64,000 bases of DNA. Origin: Chrysaora quinquecirrha. Taxonomy: Eukaryota; Cnidaria; Scyphozoa; Semaeostomeae; Pelagiidae. Position numbers and translations under genes: made by a program. Location of the stretch: the NCBI GenBank assembly GCA_014526335.1, contig JACTAT010000010.1, forward strand, positions 2,089,943 to 2,153,942. The letters are read 5' to 3'. The notes below the pieces were generated by a model, which did no database searches, was not told where the DNA came from, and worked only from the letters and a program-made list of their open reading frames with translations. Positions 33,100-46,401 of the stretch are shown here, piece by piece (the first letter of the stretch is position 1; every line of letters begins with the position of its first letter).

Positions 33100-36000
33100 A
33101 TGGCTTCCTCCTCGTCTGCTGCGAGATCTTGGAAAATCTTTGAAAACTTGTGCCTTGGTGAAAAAACGGAGGCAAAAAGAGATCACTTGCTCCATTTTAT
33201 TCGTTTCCTCGAAGAAGAAAAACCGTTGCGGGTAAGACAAGTGAATAATATTGAAAAACCTTCCTTCTGAAGTTGTTTGTGGGAGAGTTGATGGATGGGC
33301 CTACCGTCAACGGGGGTGACATTGATCAAATTTAAATGTTTTTTGCAAATATTTAAAAAAATGCATTTGGTAAGGTCATTAAATCATATCAACAACAACA
33401 CTACCAATTAAATACACACCATGGCATCATAAAAGTATTGTTTTGTGATATTTTACTTAAAATATCTCAATTTGAAACTGAACAAAGTCACCCGCAAAAT
33501 GGGGTGACTTTGTTCAGTCAAAATTTTTTTCATTTCTCAGGCACTGCAAGGAAGTGGACAATGTCATTTGACTTTCTTTTTCATCTAGAGCTCAAAATAA
33601 ATACATAGAACCCATTTTAAGCAGTAAACAACTGGGGTACACCATTTTTTTGCATTACTCTGTTAAAAATTTCTCGCGAACACTGTTCTGCAAGAGGAAA
33701 CCTAAATGTTGACATTTTGCAGAAAAAATGGTCTCAGATTGCAGCTATTCAATGATTATTCATGTTTGCAGTGATTTTAGGGTGCTTAGTGGTGTAGTTG
33801 ACCATAAAAACCCTCATTTGATGCTGATGGCAAAAACACCTTTTTCGGGGTCACTTTGATCAAATTTTACTAGAAAAATAAAAAGATGACTTAAAAGAGT
33901 TGCACTCCTTTGAAACACTCTATCTATCTTCTTCTTGTGTAGAAAAAATCAGCTCAGTAGGATTAAAGTCAGTGAAACGATTCTATCCTCTTTATGTGCC
34001 ACTTTTTTCAGTGTCACATATGTCATTCTATTCTCCTGTATTGTTATGTAAATGAGGGTTGCCATGCAACAATGTATTTAAACCTTCCTACCAACCCCCC
34101 TCCTTGTATCCCTATGCAAACTGCCTTCTAAATTGAAGCTAGGCAGTTATAACATCCATTTAGCCTGAAGAGGTTTGGGTGAACAAAGTTACCCCGCTGA
34201 ACAAAGTCACCCCCGTTGACGGTAATATACCTAGGCTCAAGCCGGGCCTTGCGAGAAGCACGGCGCACAACGATGCATTGTTTTTTCTTCACAGAGAAAG
34301 CAAACTTTATAATGTCTTTATTTTGATTTGATAAGCTAACTTCTTCATTTCTTTTCACAGGACAAGACCTTTCAAAGTGAGCTCGCAAACAGGCTCAAAC
34401 CACTTCTAACCTCCACAGAACACAAATGGGTAGCAGTATGTTTGCTGCCACATTTGATCAAAAATTGCGATGCAGAAACATTGCTACAGAATGGAATATT
34501 CTGGTTGCGATCTCTCCAGCAGTTCTTAAATTCAAAGCCAAGTCCAAAGCTCAGAGATCTAACTCTGAGGAGCATTTCAAAGATATTGTGTCTGTCCATA
34601 GAGTTTGATGACATGTCAAGAGAGATAGCATTGGGTTTTATCCATCCCATCATAACGAATCTTTTAGCACTGGCTAAGCCAGATGATGAAAATTCAGAGT
34701 CTATAATTTCTGTTTTTCGAGATTGCATAAAATTTTATCCTGGTCCCTCAGGGCGTTTTAGGTCGCAAATTGAAAACATCTGCTTGTGTTTGATTGACAG
34801 CGAAGTTACCTTGCATCAAAATGCAGCGTGTGCCTGCTTAGCTGTGCTTCCTCGTTGTGGATCATCAGGGGAGAAAGGAATGAAATTTGCAGAGTTCTGG
34901 AGTAAATACTTGAAACTTATTTTGAATACACTTACAGAATTGTGGAAAGACTTGAACATGACTGCAGAAACACAAAGAAGCAAAGACACTGAAAGAACTG
35001 TGTTTAAAATGAGTAAAATCACTGAAGTGGAACCAGAGCATTCAAAATTAGTAAGCAGGAGAATCTGCACTTTGCTTTGTGTGTTTGAGGAGATGATTAG
35101 TCATGATTTCCCAAATGTGGTGAGGATTGATTTGGAAAGAATTCTATCACTGTGTTGTGCTTTTGTTGAACGAGATATAGAATTTGATGCCCATTCCATT
35201 GATGCCGTTTGCATCAATAGATCACTGCCTTCTATCTGGCAAGCTGTTCTTTCATTTCTTAATGCCTTGGTTGTGCAGGTCAACTCATTATTGCTACCAT
35301 ATGAGAATACTATTTTGAAAATCATCATCAAGGTTTTGCTATTGCACAATCTGAAAGAGCAATTAGAGTTTGAAAAGCCATTTTCAAAGCTCAGAATACA
35401 GGCTTATCAGGTCTTAAACACATGGCTTTCAGTAGTTAATCCTATACTGAGTGAATCAATAGCAAAGATTGTTGAACAGGCTTTAGATGATATTAAACCA
35501 GTTACCTCAAAAAGCAAGGCATTGAAACTTCAGAGTAGCGACAAGAGTAAAAAGATATCACAAGTCAAGAAGCTTCAGAAAGATTTGACAAAAGAGGAAA
35601 TGACAGGCAAAAAGACTGATAAATATGCTAATAGTGACATTGCATTTGCTGCTTTGAAATTTCTAGAGAATTTGGTATCCACTAGTGGTCCGATGTTGTC
35701 TCCAAACGTAATTTTGAAAATACAAGAAGATGCCATATCAACAAGTTTTGTAATTGCTGATTCCGCAAACCAGTTAACAGATATGTTTCCATCACCTTAT
35801 GGATGCAGTAAATGTAGAATGGAGGTCTACAAGTGTGTTTTTCAATTGTTTAATCTTTATCATCATGAACTGCCAACACCAATGGCAATGATGCTGAATA
35901 TTTTTAGCATGGGTGTCACTGATCCATCTATGAAAGTGTCAACTTATTGCAAAGGGTGTCTGTCACTTTCCGATAAAGTCATCAGACCATCTGTGCCAGC

Positions 36001-36766
36001 CATGAGAGAGTATCATATAGATGCAGTGTCAAACTCGAATCAATCAGTTTTTCAAAAGCAATCTGCTACTCTTGCAGAGAGGTATGTATTTGAGTCATTC
36101 GGTAATGATGCGGATGATACTACAAGAGCTGAAAGAACAGAAGAATCTGCAACTACTGAAATGAATGCATCTTTAACTATAGACATTGATAATGCTGACA
36201 AGCCAATACCAGATGCCTCTCAAAGTGCTAGCCTTATTAACGATCAATTAGAAGATGTTCTCTTATCAAATGAACCCAATCAAGACATGAAGATTCGTGA
36301 AGACAAGGAAGCTTCCATTGCCAAATCTGACCAGCATGTGCATGTTTCTAGCAGTGTGGAAAGTGCATGCTGGAGTGATGCAGAACTGCATCAAAATGAT
36401 GCAAAATCTTCTGAAGAAATTGACAGGGGGATAGAGAAACGTAGGTTTGAAATTGTTGAGGGTAAAAGTAGTTCAGTGAGAGAAAATCATCAGGAAAAGA
36501 TTGTAGAAGTTGTTGAAGACGAGATCCATGCCAAACGTCCTCGTGTTGGAAGTGAATCTGTTTCAAATGATGATATTGATAACGAGATGGAGAACGAATC
36601 TGAGATGGATGCAGTAGAGGTATTAGAGGTATCTGATGCTGATGAAGAGGTATCAAATGCACCTGAAAGAAATGCGGCTTCAAAGGAAAGCATCGTTATT
36701 GATTCTGATGAAGAAACTGATAAAATGCTAAAATCTTTTGTAGTTTCTTTTCCAGATTCAGAGTAA
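33100..36766 (+). CDS. PELP1: PELP1 / Rix1-domain nucleolar protein
   Basis: Exon 1 is 33100-33231 (44 codons, phase 0). Exon 2 is 34361-36766 (801 codons). The total is about 845 residues against ~1130 in human. The N-terminal two-thirds is an alpha-helical RIX1/PELP1 domain, with landmarks HKWVAVCLLPHLIKN, ACACLAVLPRCG and LERILSLCCAF. One LxxLL motif (LKPLL) lies near residue 60. From about residue 580 the protein is acidic and disordered, with a basic KRPR probable nuclear signal. A SUMO-interaction-like SIVIDSDEE lies near the C-terminus. PELP1 acts with TEX10 and WDR18 in 60S ribosome maturation. The single 2.4 kb exon contrasts with the many exons of vertebrate PELP1. Confidence 0.88.
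33302..34224. mobile_element. ~0.92 kb DNA transposon in PELP1 intron, TA-flanked
   Basis: The left end TA-CCGTCAACGGGGGTGAC is the exact inverse of the right end GTCACCCCCGTTGACGG-TA. Further GTGACTTTGTTCA and TGAACAAAGT motifs repeat inside. No transposase frame was seen, so it is non-autonomous. The TA on both sides fits a Tc1/mariner-like superfamily. Confidence 0.88.
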
Positions 36767-36845
36767 ACACTTCTAAAGCAGAATTCATTAATTTCTTTAT
36801 GATTTTTGGCATTATCTGTGATTTTAAAACTCTGAGTACCTATTA

Positions 36846-37358
36846 ACGCTTTTCTACCAAAGAACCTTTGCTCCGGATAGAGGCTGGAATTCCTTATTTT
36901 TTCAACAAAATGAGGCTTAAAGTTCCTTATACTGTTCCTTGTCATGATATATTTTTGAATACTAATTGTTACACCAAATTCATTAAAACTTGTTTCGCTT
37001 TCTAACTTTAAATGTAAATGGAGTCGTGTAGGGAAGAACGATGGGAAACAAGTGCATTTCACTCGTTGAAAAAGTGAACGAGAGTCTTTTTGAAACAGAA
37101 TTATTCTGATAAGACTCCTACGAAAACAATTCCAGCTGAGGGTGTACGAGATTCCAAGGGATGAATTGTCCCTCAGTGGGAAATATATTGTTATTCAGTT
37201 GTTAAGTTGTAAAAACCGTCTTGTTCTTGAAAAAAGTTATCCTTAGTTTTTTGAGCCCCAACTGAGCCTCCACAGTTCCTTTAAGTTCCTTAACTTTTTC
37301 TGGAAACTTTAAGCCTCGAGTTCCTTATAAAAATGCTTCTTATGTATAAAAAAGCGTG
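36846..37358. mobile_element. MITE family A, diverged copy
   Basis: The right end TATAAAAAAGCGTG-TA matches family A. The left end TTA-ACGCTTTTCTACCAAAG is diverged. The interior has repeated AGTTCCTTA motifs. It fills the space between the convergent PELP1 and METTL21-like genes. Confidence 0.6.
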
Positions 37359-37449
37359 TAATGGTATTAATTGGTATGACCGGTATGACTATGAATTGAG
37401 TAGCGACTTACCGAAATCCTAGTTGTATTTGATGTCGTATTACTGTATG

Positions 37450-39755
37450 CTATCGTTTTCTCATCTCGTAAATATGAATATCATCACTTCTGTAGACTGG
37501 ATCGTGTTCTTCTTGTGGAATCTTTCTTGTGCTGAAATGCTTCTCTGCAAGCTAAAACGTTTAAAATGGTTTTAAATCCGAAGGAAATATAAAATCTAGG
37601 TGAATAGTAGTAGATAGATGTAGCCGGGATCCTTCGCAGAAAAGGACCTGCTTTAGGTTTAACGTGCCTGCGGAGAACACTTTTGTGTCAGACGACATTT
37701 GAGAGACGATTATCTATAGTTTCATTCAAGCTGACTATAGGCAGACAGCACCAGCACTGACAAGCGCTGTAGAGGTAATAATTGTCTTTTGAACACCGAT
37801 CGGCTCGCGGGTAAATGATTAACCTAGGGTATTCGTTCTAGAATATCAATCTTGGAGCACGAACTAACTGCAGGTCCACATCAGAACATCAGCAGTAGTG
37901 CTACCGATAAGCTGAATTAACTGCCCGCTTACCTTGAAAAATCTTTTTTGAAGCTCTGGTTTATTCCCAGTTGTTCTTTCTTCGTATGCCATGAAAATCA
38001 ATGTTTCTTTGGAGCAAAGGGATACCATAGTTTCAACCAAAGGCTCAGTTGACTGGAAAAAAGATACAGGAAGAAATCAACGTCAGTCATAATCATCATA
38101 ATCATGATTTAATCACAATAGCCATTAACAATTATATCGTCATTGCCATCAACATCATCAACATCGTCATCATCCTCATCACTATTATCGTAACTATCAT
38201 CAACCATCGCCATCATCTTCATCACCACCATGATCAACATCATCAATATCATCATCATCATCACCACCACCACCAACATCATCATCATCATCATCATCAT
38301 CAATAACACAATCACTATAATTATCATCATCGTCATTACCACAATGATCAACAACATTATTGACACCATTACCACCATGATCAACATCATCAATATCATC
38401 ATGATCATCTTCATCATCAACATCAACAAAAGTATCAATATCATCAACATCATCATTATCAACATCGTCATCATCGTCATTACCATCATCGTAACTATCC
38501 GTCATAATCATCGCCAGCATCTTCATCATTATCAACATTGCCATCATCTTCATTGTCGTCATAATCATTACAATCGCCGTCCCCACCTTCAACATCACAT
38601 AATCATTATCTTCATCATCAACATCATTGTCGTCGTCGTCGTCGTAGTTAGCATCTTCATGATCATGTCCAGCGTTTATGGTAAAAAGCAGAATAAAGTT
38701 AGGATAGTCACCTCTTCGTAGTAAATAAGATCGGCCATCAGAATAACATCATAAAGTTTAGAATTTTGCGAAGAAGCTCCCCTGAATGGGAAAAAAATTT
38801 TTGCATGGTGATGTATCTTTATATCCGTTTAAAATATTGATTGTTTATGTTCCGTTCAAGCAAGTGCCCCAGCGACCCCAGCCAATGCCAAAATTTTCGC
38901 TGAATTCAATGTTAGGCGCTCGCCAAACGATCAAACATTATTCCTAAAACATAAACCATTTGGTTGTCGAACAAAACGTTTAACCGTTTGACCTCCACAT
39001 CGCAAAACATTGTTCGTCAACCATGTTTAGTTGTGAAAAACAGTAAATGTTTTGAACTTTTTCAAAAACAGAAATTCTTTTTGTAAAGGAATGTTTTGTG
39101 ACGTGGTCAAACGACCAAACATTGCTCATAAGCAAATTTTAAGAGTTTAACCGATAATGGCTGATCCATTGGCCAGGGCCTGAGATCTCGTTTACAAGAG
39201 AACGGATCGTGGTAGATCAGATTCATTCCGAAAATGGTCGCAATAGGTTTTTGTTTACACGGGCACGAATGGATCCGTTCCTTTTGGGAAAGGTATCGTA
39301 TCTTTCTGGGTACGCGGATCCATTTGGATCCGTTCCTGATCCGTTACCGTGGAAACGAAATGAAATCGTACCTAAAAGATGGACTCACTACATAAGTCCC
39401 ACTACATCGCTCGATGTTGTTGTTGCTGTTTTCTAGAATCGCTCAGTGTGGAGTGACAAATTAAAATAAGGGAAGCGTAAACTAGAGACTCGTGTCGTGA
39501 GTCTACCTAAAAGATACGGATCTTTTTCTCTCATGTGAACGGGGTCATAACGACGCTTATATTATAACACAAGAAATTCATTCATCGAAAAATAAAAGTG
39601 AAAGCGCATTTTTAGCTAAAAACTCAAAGAAACTAGATTACCATTTTAAAGTCTCGGCTTTTACGCTTTTAGATTTCAGCTTATGTCTGTTATGATCTAT
39701 GTTTTTCTGCATAAGAGGAACAAATTCTGGCAGATCAGTGATTGTGACATTTGCC
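37450..39755 (-). CDS. METTL21-family protein lysine methyltransferase, 3' part
   Basis: Four exons join in phase on the minus strand: 39755-39642, 38781-38712, 38052-37933, 37551-37450. Exon 1 of these gives ANVTITDLPEFVPLMQKNI, the SAM-binding aspartate strand. The next junction restores a Trp (LKW|GASS) and leads to YDVILMADLIYYEE. That contains the DxxY motif (DLIY) of METTL21-type enzymes. The third gives AYEERTTGNKPELQKRFF, and the last IPQEEHDPVYRSDDIHIY before the stop. This is the C-terminal ~135 residues of a ~220-residue seven-beta-strand methyltransferase. VCPKMT/METTL21D is the closest type by motif. The exon(s) with the glycine-rich SAM loop (GSGTG) were not found up to 45 kb. 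Introns carry the (ATC)n array and MITEs. Confidence 0.82.
38085..38680. repeat. Degenerate (ATC)n array in METTL21-like intron
   Basis: About 600 bp of ATC/CAT units with interruptions. Three blocks share CACCATGATCAACATCATC. His/Ile/Met-rich frames in it are artefacts. Confidence 0.95.
38914..39182. mobile_element. Palindromic MITE family B, copy 1
   Basis: The left edge GCCAAACGATCAAACATT and the right edge TTGGCCAGGGCCTGA frame internal mirrored GTTTGACC, CAAAACATTG and ACGTGGTCAAACGACCAAAC motifs. Confidence 0.65.
39183..39547. mobile_element. hAT-like MITE next to family B copy 1
   Basis: The left end GAGATCTCGTTTACAAGAGA and the right end CTCTCATGTGAACGGGGTCA are imperfectly inverted. 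Internal ATGGATCCGTTCC motifs also face each other. The 75-codon frame inside has no known domain. Confidence 0.55.
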
Positions 39756-39917
39756 CTGAAAACAGAAAAGATTTTTCGTTAATTTCAAACGTAAGCAAAT
39801 TATCCGACTAAGTTCAGCACGATTTACAGAGTTGTCAGAGACAGCTGTACCCTTATACTGATCTTCGATCTTCCCCTACCCCTTGCTTCTATTGTCGCTA
39901 CACGATATTTTAGAACC

Positions 39918-40330
39918 ACTTCATAAGTAACCTACATGTAGAAGGCCGATACTTAAGATAAAATCGCTATCAGGAACTTTTCAATTCTAACATTTTCATA
40001 ATTGCAAGAAATCAAGAATAAGGAAGCCGATTCCTTAAATTTGCAGTCAAAACTCGCAAAAATTGTATGTTACGCATGTATCAATTGTTTCCTTAAGTAG
40101 TTTCAAGCTTTGCTCATTTTTATAAAGAACTACTTTATAAGGAACCTACATGTAAAAGGCCTAACAATTCAAAGAAACATAAAATAAAAGGAACTTTTCA
40201 ATTTTGAATATTTTATCACTGCAAACAATCAAGAATAAGGAAGCCGAGTTCCATTCATTTGCAGTCAAAACTCACATAAATTGTATGTTACGCATGTATC
40301 AAATGTTTCCTTGAGTAGTCTCTAGATTTG
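39918..40330. repeat. Tandem duplication, two ~205-bp units
   Basis: Both units carry AACCTACATGTA, GGAACTTTTCAATT, AATCAAGAATAAGGAAGCCG, TTGCAGTCAAAACTC and TTGTATGTTACGCATGTATC in the same order. Confidence 0.85.
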
Positions 40331-40429
40331 CTCGATTTGCTCGCATAAAAGTTACGCCTTATAATAGTCATGGCACTACATATGCACTAAAAACTAAGAA
40401 ACTATGAACGATCCCCTAAATCAATAAGT

Positions 40430-40940
40430 CAATCAAAGGTTTAATCATTGAATCATTAAATTACTTTATCATGAAATCAGCCTAGCAGTAACTTGATTTA
40501 TCAACATAATCAGCTAAACAATCATTGAATCACTCAATCAAGGAATCCATCAATGATTAGAAGAATCAACGAAACATTAACAAAATGGAGCAAGAAATCA
40601 ATGATTGGAGAAACGAATGAATTATGCCACAAAATCAATCCAATCATTGCAATACGGTCGATCAATCTATAGAACAATCGTTAAATCAAACACCTCATCA
40701 ATGATCACTCACAAAAAAATTCCATGAATCACAGAATCATACTATCACTGACTCAAAGGCGGAATGAATTAATCCTGTACTCGGCCAATCGCTTGATTAA
40801 TCAGCGAATTAGCAATCATGTAGAATGGTTCATCACTTTATCAAATGATGAGCAAATCAATAATATCTTCTCAAAGAAGAATCAACGAATTAAGAAGTCA
40901 AGCATTATGTCAATCACAAATGACTAATCGATCTACCGTT
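40430..40940. repeat. Degenerate AATCAATGAATC array
   Basis: About 500 bp of short AATCA/TGAATC units. It is the reverse-complement type of the array at 17.8-18.2 kb, and is similar to that at 57.4-57.9 kb. Confidence 0.85.
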
Positions 40941-40960
40941 TATCCGCCCCAACATTGCTG

Positions 40961-41566
40961 AAAGAAATGACCAGAGAGAACTGATTAAAGTAAGATGATT
41001 AAGCGATCATTCAATCATGCTAATCATGCAGATCAGCAGTGGTCGATCAGTGATGAATGAACTATTCACAAATTCAAAGGGAAAGAAATCACCGGAGAGA
41101 ACTGATTGAGGGGTGAAGATTAAGCGATCATTCAATCATGCTAATCATGCGATCAGCAGTGGTCAGCCAGTAGATGAATGACCTATTCACAAATTCAATG
41201 GGAAAGAAATCACCGGAGAGAACTGATGAAGGGATGAAGATTAAGCGATCATTCAATCATGCTAGTCATGCGATCAGCAGTGGTCAGCCAGTAGATGAAT
41301 GAACTATTCAGAAATTCAATGGGAAAGAAATCACCGGAGAGAACTGATTAAGGGATGAAGATTAAGCGATCACTCAATCATGCTAATCATGCGATCAGCA
41401 GTGGTCGATCAGTAGATGAATGAACTATTCACAAATTCAATGGGAAAGCAATCACCAGAGAGAGCTGATTAAGGGATGAAGATTAAGCGATCACTCAATC
41501 ATGCTAATCATGCGATCAGCAGTGGTCAGCCAGTAGATGAATGAACTATTAACAATTCAATGGGCC
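40961..41566. repeat. Five copies of a 121-bp tandem repeat
   Basis: The marker AAAGAAATCACC (or close variant) recurs at 40961, 41082, 41203, 41324 and 41445, exactly 121 bp apart. Units contain GATTAAGCGATCA, AATCATGCTAATCATGC and GATCAGCAGTGGTC. Divergence is only a few per cent. Confidence 0.95.
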
Positions 41567-42168
41567 TCGTGGATTTTGGCCACGTTTTTGGGGTCTTTAA
41601 AAGTCTTCAAAAGTCTAAAACTTTTTTGATAATCTACCAAGAAAAACACATTCACAACTTTAGAAAGCCAACGTGTCTGAAAGACTCTTAAAAGATCTAT
41701 TACTAAACAAAAACTCCATGCGCGGGACTCTGCAGAAAAGCTGCTTTAAATTTGTATCCAATTAGATGCTGGATAGAAGACGATTTTGTAGTTAGATGCG
41801 CAGCTAGCTTATTTTAAGGCGATTAAAAACTCATTTAAAAGAATGTCCTGTAATTCTTAATTGTTTCTTAATAAGATTCCTGATTAATAGCTCAAGAAAA
41901 AGTAGCAATAGCGCAGCGGCTTAAGACAATAAAGAGAATTAAAAGGCTATCAAAAGATTGCTTCCAAGGCTTCCCCCCGCACTCCGGTTTTGGTCTTGTT
42001 TTGCGAGGTGGGAAAAAGTTGTTCTCCGTTGCATACTTTTTCCTAAAGTCTTAGAAAATAGAGAATGAGAAATAGTGGTTAGCTCAAGTTGTTTGTAAGA
42101 TATTTTTCTGGGTTACTTTATGGTTTCAATAGTAAGAAATTTTCAGTTGACGGTTGCCCCTAGTTATA
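41567..42168. other. Intergenic, no gene seen
   Basis: AT-rich unique sequence with no recognised exon of the METTL21-like gene or any other gene. Confidence 0.4.
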
Positions 42169-42560
42169 TACACTCATTTTTCTTTATAAGAAACCACTTA
42201 TAAGAAACTATATATGCCTTTTTTCTAAAAATCAAGAAACTCTTCTATATGGGCTAAGAAGTAAAAAAAAAAGGTTAGAAACTATTTCTGTTTTTAAATT
42301 CGGCATTCTATTTTACCGACGTGCTTTACGTAAAAATAATTCCCAAAAACTGTTATACTTAGAGTCAATTCCAGAAAATGTCCACATTTTGACTGCTAAG
42401 AAAATGATCCTTTACATTGAACATGTATTTCACGAAAGTTTAGAATTTTTGATTTGTAAGTTAAGAAACTCCACGGAAACTCTTACCATACCAAATGTGC
42501 CCAATGTTAAGAGACCCTACTATATGGCTCAGAGCATAGTTTCTTATAAAAATGAGTGTA
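42169..42560. mobile_element. MITE family A copy 3, TA target duplication
   Basis: TA-CACTCATTTTTCTTTATAAGAAAC at the left mirrors GTTTCTTATAAAAATGAGTG-TA at the right. The 388-bp element has an interior rich in AAGAAACT motifs. Confidence 0.88.
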
Positions 42561-43505
42561 CACTTTTTTTTGCGCTCAATAAGCAACTAGGGCTGAACTG
42601 ATCTTAACATAAAGCAACTCGAGGGCTCAATTGAATTACTGTAAGCAACTAAGAAGTCAAACAACCAAGCTTATTCTCTTTCCTGTGTTAGGAAATTGTT
42701 CTTCGTTCTTATGTTTTGCATGTTGAAGTTAGTTAGCTAACGTTTTTCCACTTACTGTCTCCCAAAAGTCATGTTATAGGCCTAACAGATGACGATTTTG
42801 ACCAGCGAAGTTAGTAGGAACAAAAAATGTTAAGCAACGTTTAAGCAACTTAGGGGGCTGGACGAAAGTCAAGATGCTTATTAAAAAAAAAGTGTATTCA
42901 GTTTGAACAACTCTGTGTCCAACGCGTACCATTATTTGACAACCGTATTAGACGCACGCTTGAAAAAAACGAAATGACAGAAATACATTTCAATTGATAG
43001 CGCACGATGACAAAAATAGCTGCTCGAACACGCTTCACAACCACTGAGTTGGCTGCGTGAGACTGCCGATACCCTACTGCTTGGCTTTAACGCTATAATA
43101 CTCCCAGAATTCAATGGGAATTAAACCCAACAGAGATCTGGGATTAGCTTCAGTAGCCTCGAGTCCATGAAAGGATGCATCTGTATCCTGACACGTGGTT
43201 GTCCCCAAAAAGGAGGGTTGGTTAACCAGAACGGGGGGTCGTGTTATGTATTATATGTGTTTCGATGTATATGGAAGCATTGGTTGTGTTCAATCTTATT
43301 GCATGAATTCAATGTTTTGACGTTGAACGGTGAAATCTGAACTTTGAACAAAGACAATGCAACTGCGACGTAAGCCATCTAATGTTTTCTTATTCTAATG
43401 TATATTAAGTATCTTTAAGGTATTTTATATATGTAAATCATTCCCCTATAGCTTATATAGCTTTAATAATTTTCAAATCACTGTACTTGAAGAAAAGTTG
43501 TCATG
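42561..43505. other. Intergenic, no gene seen
   Basis: Unique AT-rich sequence. Open frames are short and unconserved in appearance. Confidence 0.4.
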
Positions 43506-43507
43506 CA

Positions 43508-44925
<1,418 letters not shown>

Positions 44926-45240
44926 TTGAGTTATGTTGTTATGCTAATCGAGGAAGTAGAAAATTATTTGTAGAGTCAATTAAGAATTTGAATTTACATC
45001 ACTTCAATTATATGCATGACAACAACATTGTAAATTACTAACAATTAATACTAACAACATTTAAGGCTTTTGTATTATATACAAGTTTTTAATTAATATA
45101 CAACAAAGTATATACAAATAAATAGTTTTTTAAACAGTGTTAAAGTACCAACATCTTAAAGCCTAAATTCATGCGATTTAATCTGTCTTCGAAATTTCAG
45201 ATTAGTCCAAAAGGTCCGATGGGATCTCTGTGCTCTGGCG

Positions 45241-45783
45241 TTAGTTTGCATCCGTTCCCAGACATACATCGTTTCTAAAATGATAAAATCTTCCAGAACG
45301 CGACAAAAGGTCCAAGCGCTGCGCAATCGATAAACCGTTGATTACATTTCTGTTTCTCATTTCAAAGGGCACGTCCATACCGTCGCCAAGTTCGGCGGCG
45401 GCCGCCTGAAGCACCTCCGTCAGTGATTTGATGTAGCTGCACGCCTGGCGAAGAATATATAATTTGGTCATTCGTTTCTTCGATTTTGGAACCGGGATGC
45501 ATCCTTTCAAAGCGTCCAGTGCACCGTTCAGCGACTCCATGCGTCGCCGTTCTCGATCATTCGCGCGGAATCTGCGACCACTCTTTTTGGGTCAAGATGA
45601 ACGTTGCTATAGATTCGGCGTTTTCTGCATTGCTTGACAGCGGCTCGGTGAAGAATCTCGCTGTCCGCATCTTCAAGTAATGATAGAGTATCATCGTCTA
45701 GCTCGTCGAGAAGATATTTGTTTTTCGGCTTTGAAATCGGTAGCAGTCTCGGAACTTCTTCGGTCTTTTGACAATCCGGTAAT
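45241..45783 (-). CDS. Neurogenin/atonal-like bHLH factor, terminal exon with frameshift
   Basis: The exon starts after acceptor CGTTTGCAG at 45784. It encodes an acidic leader (LLDELDDDTLSLLEDADSEI), then RKRRIYSNVHLDP. The bHLH follows in the next frame: RRFRANDRERRRMESLNGAL, a loop, then KRMTKLYILRQACSYIKSLT. It ends at TAA (45241). The NDRERRRM basic region, with E as the expected E-box contact, is of neurogenin/NeuroD/atonal type. The two halves are one base out of frame at the A5 run in CCCAAAAAGAG (about 45585-45592). Read in the second frame, a TGA stop comes just before. One more A would make the frame continuous. So either the assembly lacks a base or this allele is broken. The 5' exon(s) were not found. 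Expected role: neural or sensory cell fate. Confidence 0.8.
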
Positions 45784-45838
45784 CTGCAAACGAAAGCAAA
45801 GAAGCATGTTATTATTGACAAAAAGGGTACCCTCTCAT

Positions 45839-45839
<1 letters not shown>

Positions 45840-45876
<37 letters not shown>
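45840..45876. repeat. (CAA)12 microsatellite
   Basis: A pure CAA run just upstream of the bHLH terminal exon on the minus strand. It gives a spurious poly-Cys or poly-Asn frame. Confidence 0.95.
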
Positions 45877-46366
45877 ATCCAGTGTTGTATGTTTTGTCTG
45901 GTCAGAATCATAATGTCGAAAATCCGAAATTACCGCTAAAAATTGGTGGACCTAAATCGTCCGCATCTTGTTGCAAAGAATACAAAATAGGCCTCCACCT
46001 AGGCAAGCTTGCTTAGTTGCGGTAAACCAGCTGAAAATATTCCTAAATTTCGTTGACACTGTTGGAGAATTTTCGAAGTTGTTTTCACTTGTTCTCCGTC
46101 TCAGAGAGTCTTGTAAACAGTCAGTTTTTTAAAAATAAATATAGACCGGCTGCAATGACAGCAGTACAGTTCTCGCATCTGCTTGTTTCACATGCATAAA
46201 TCAGAGGAGGAATTTGTTGACTATGTTATTGTAGAAATTCGATGTTTTTTAGTTAGTGAGTGTCTCGACTGAGAGGACAGTTACGATTTATCATGAAAAT
46301 TTAAATTGGTTTCAATAACCACAGAGATGCAGATGTTCGAGCAGACTTGTTTTGATTTGATTCACC

Positions 46367-46401
<35 letters not shown>

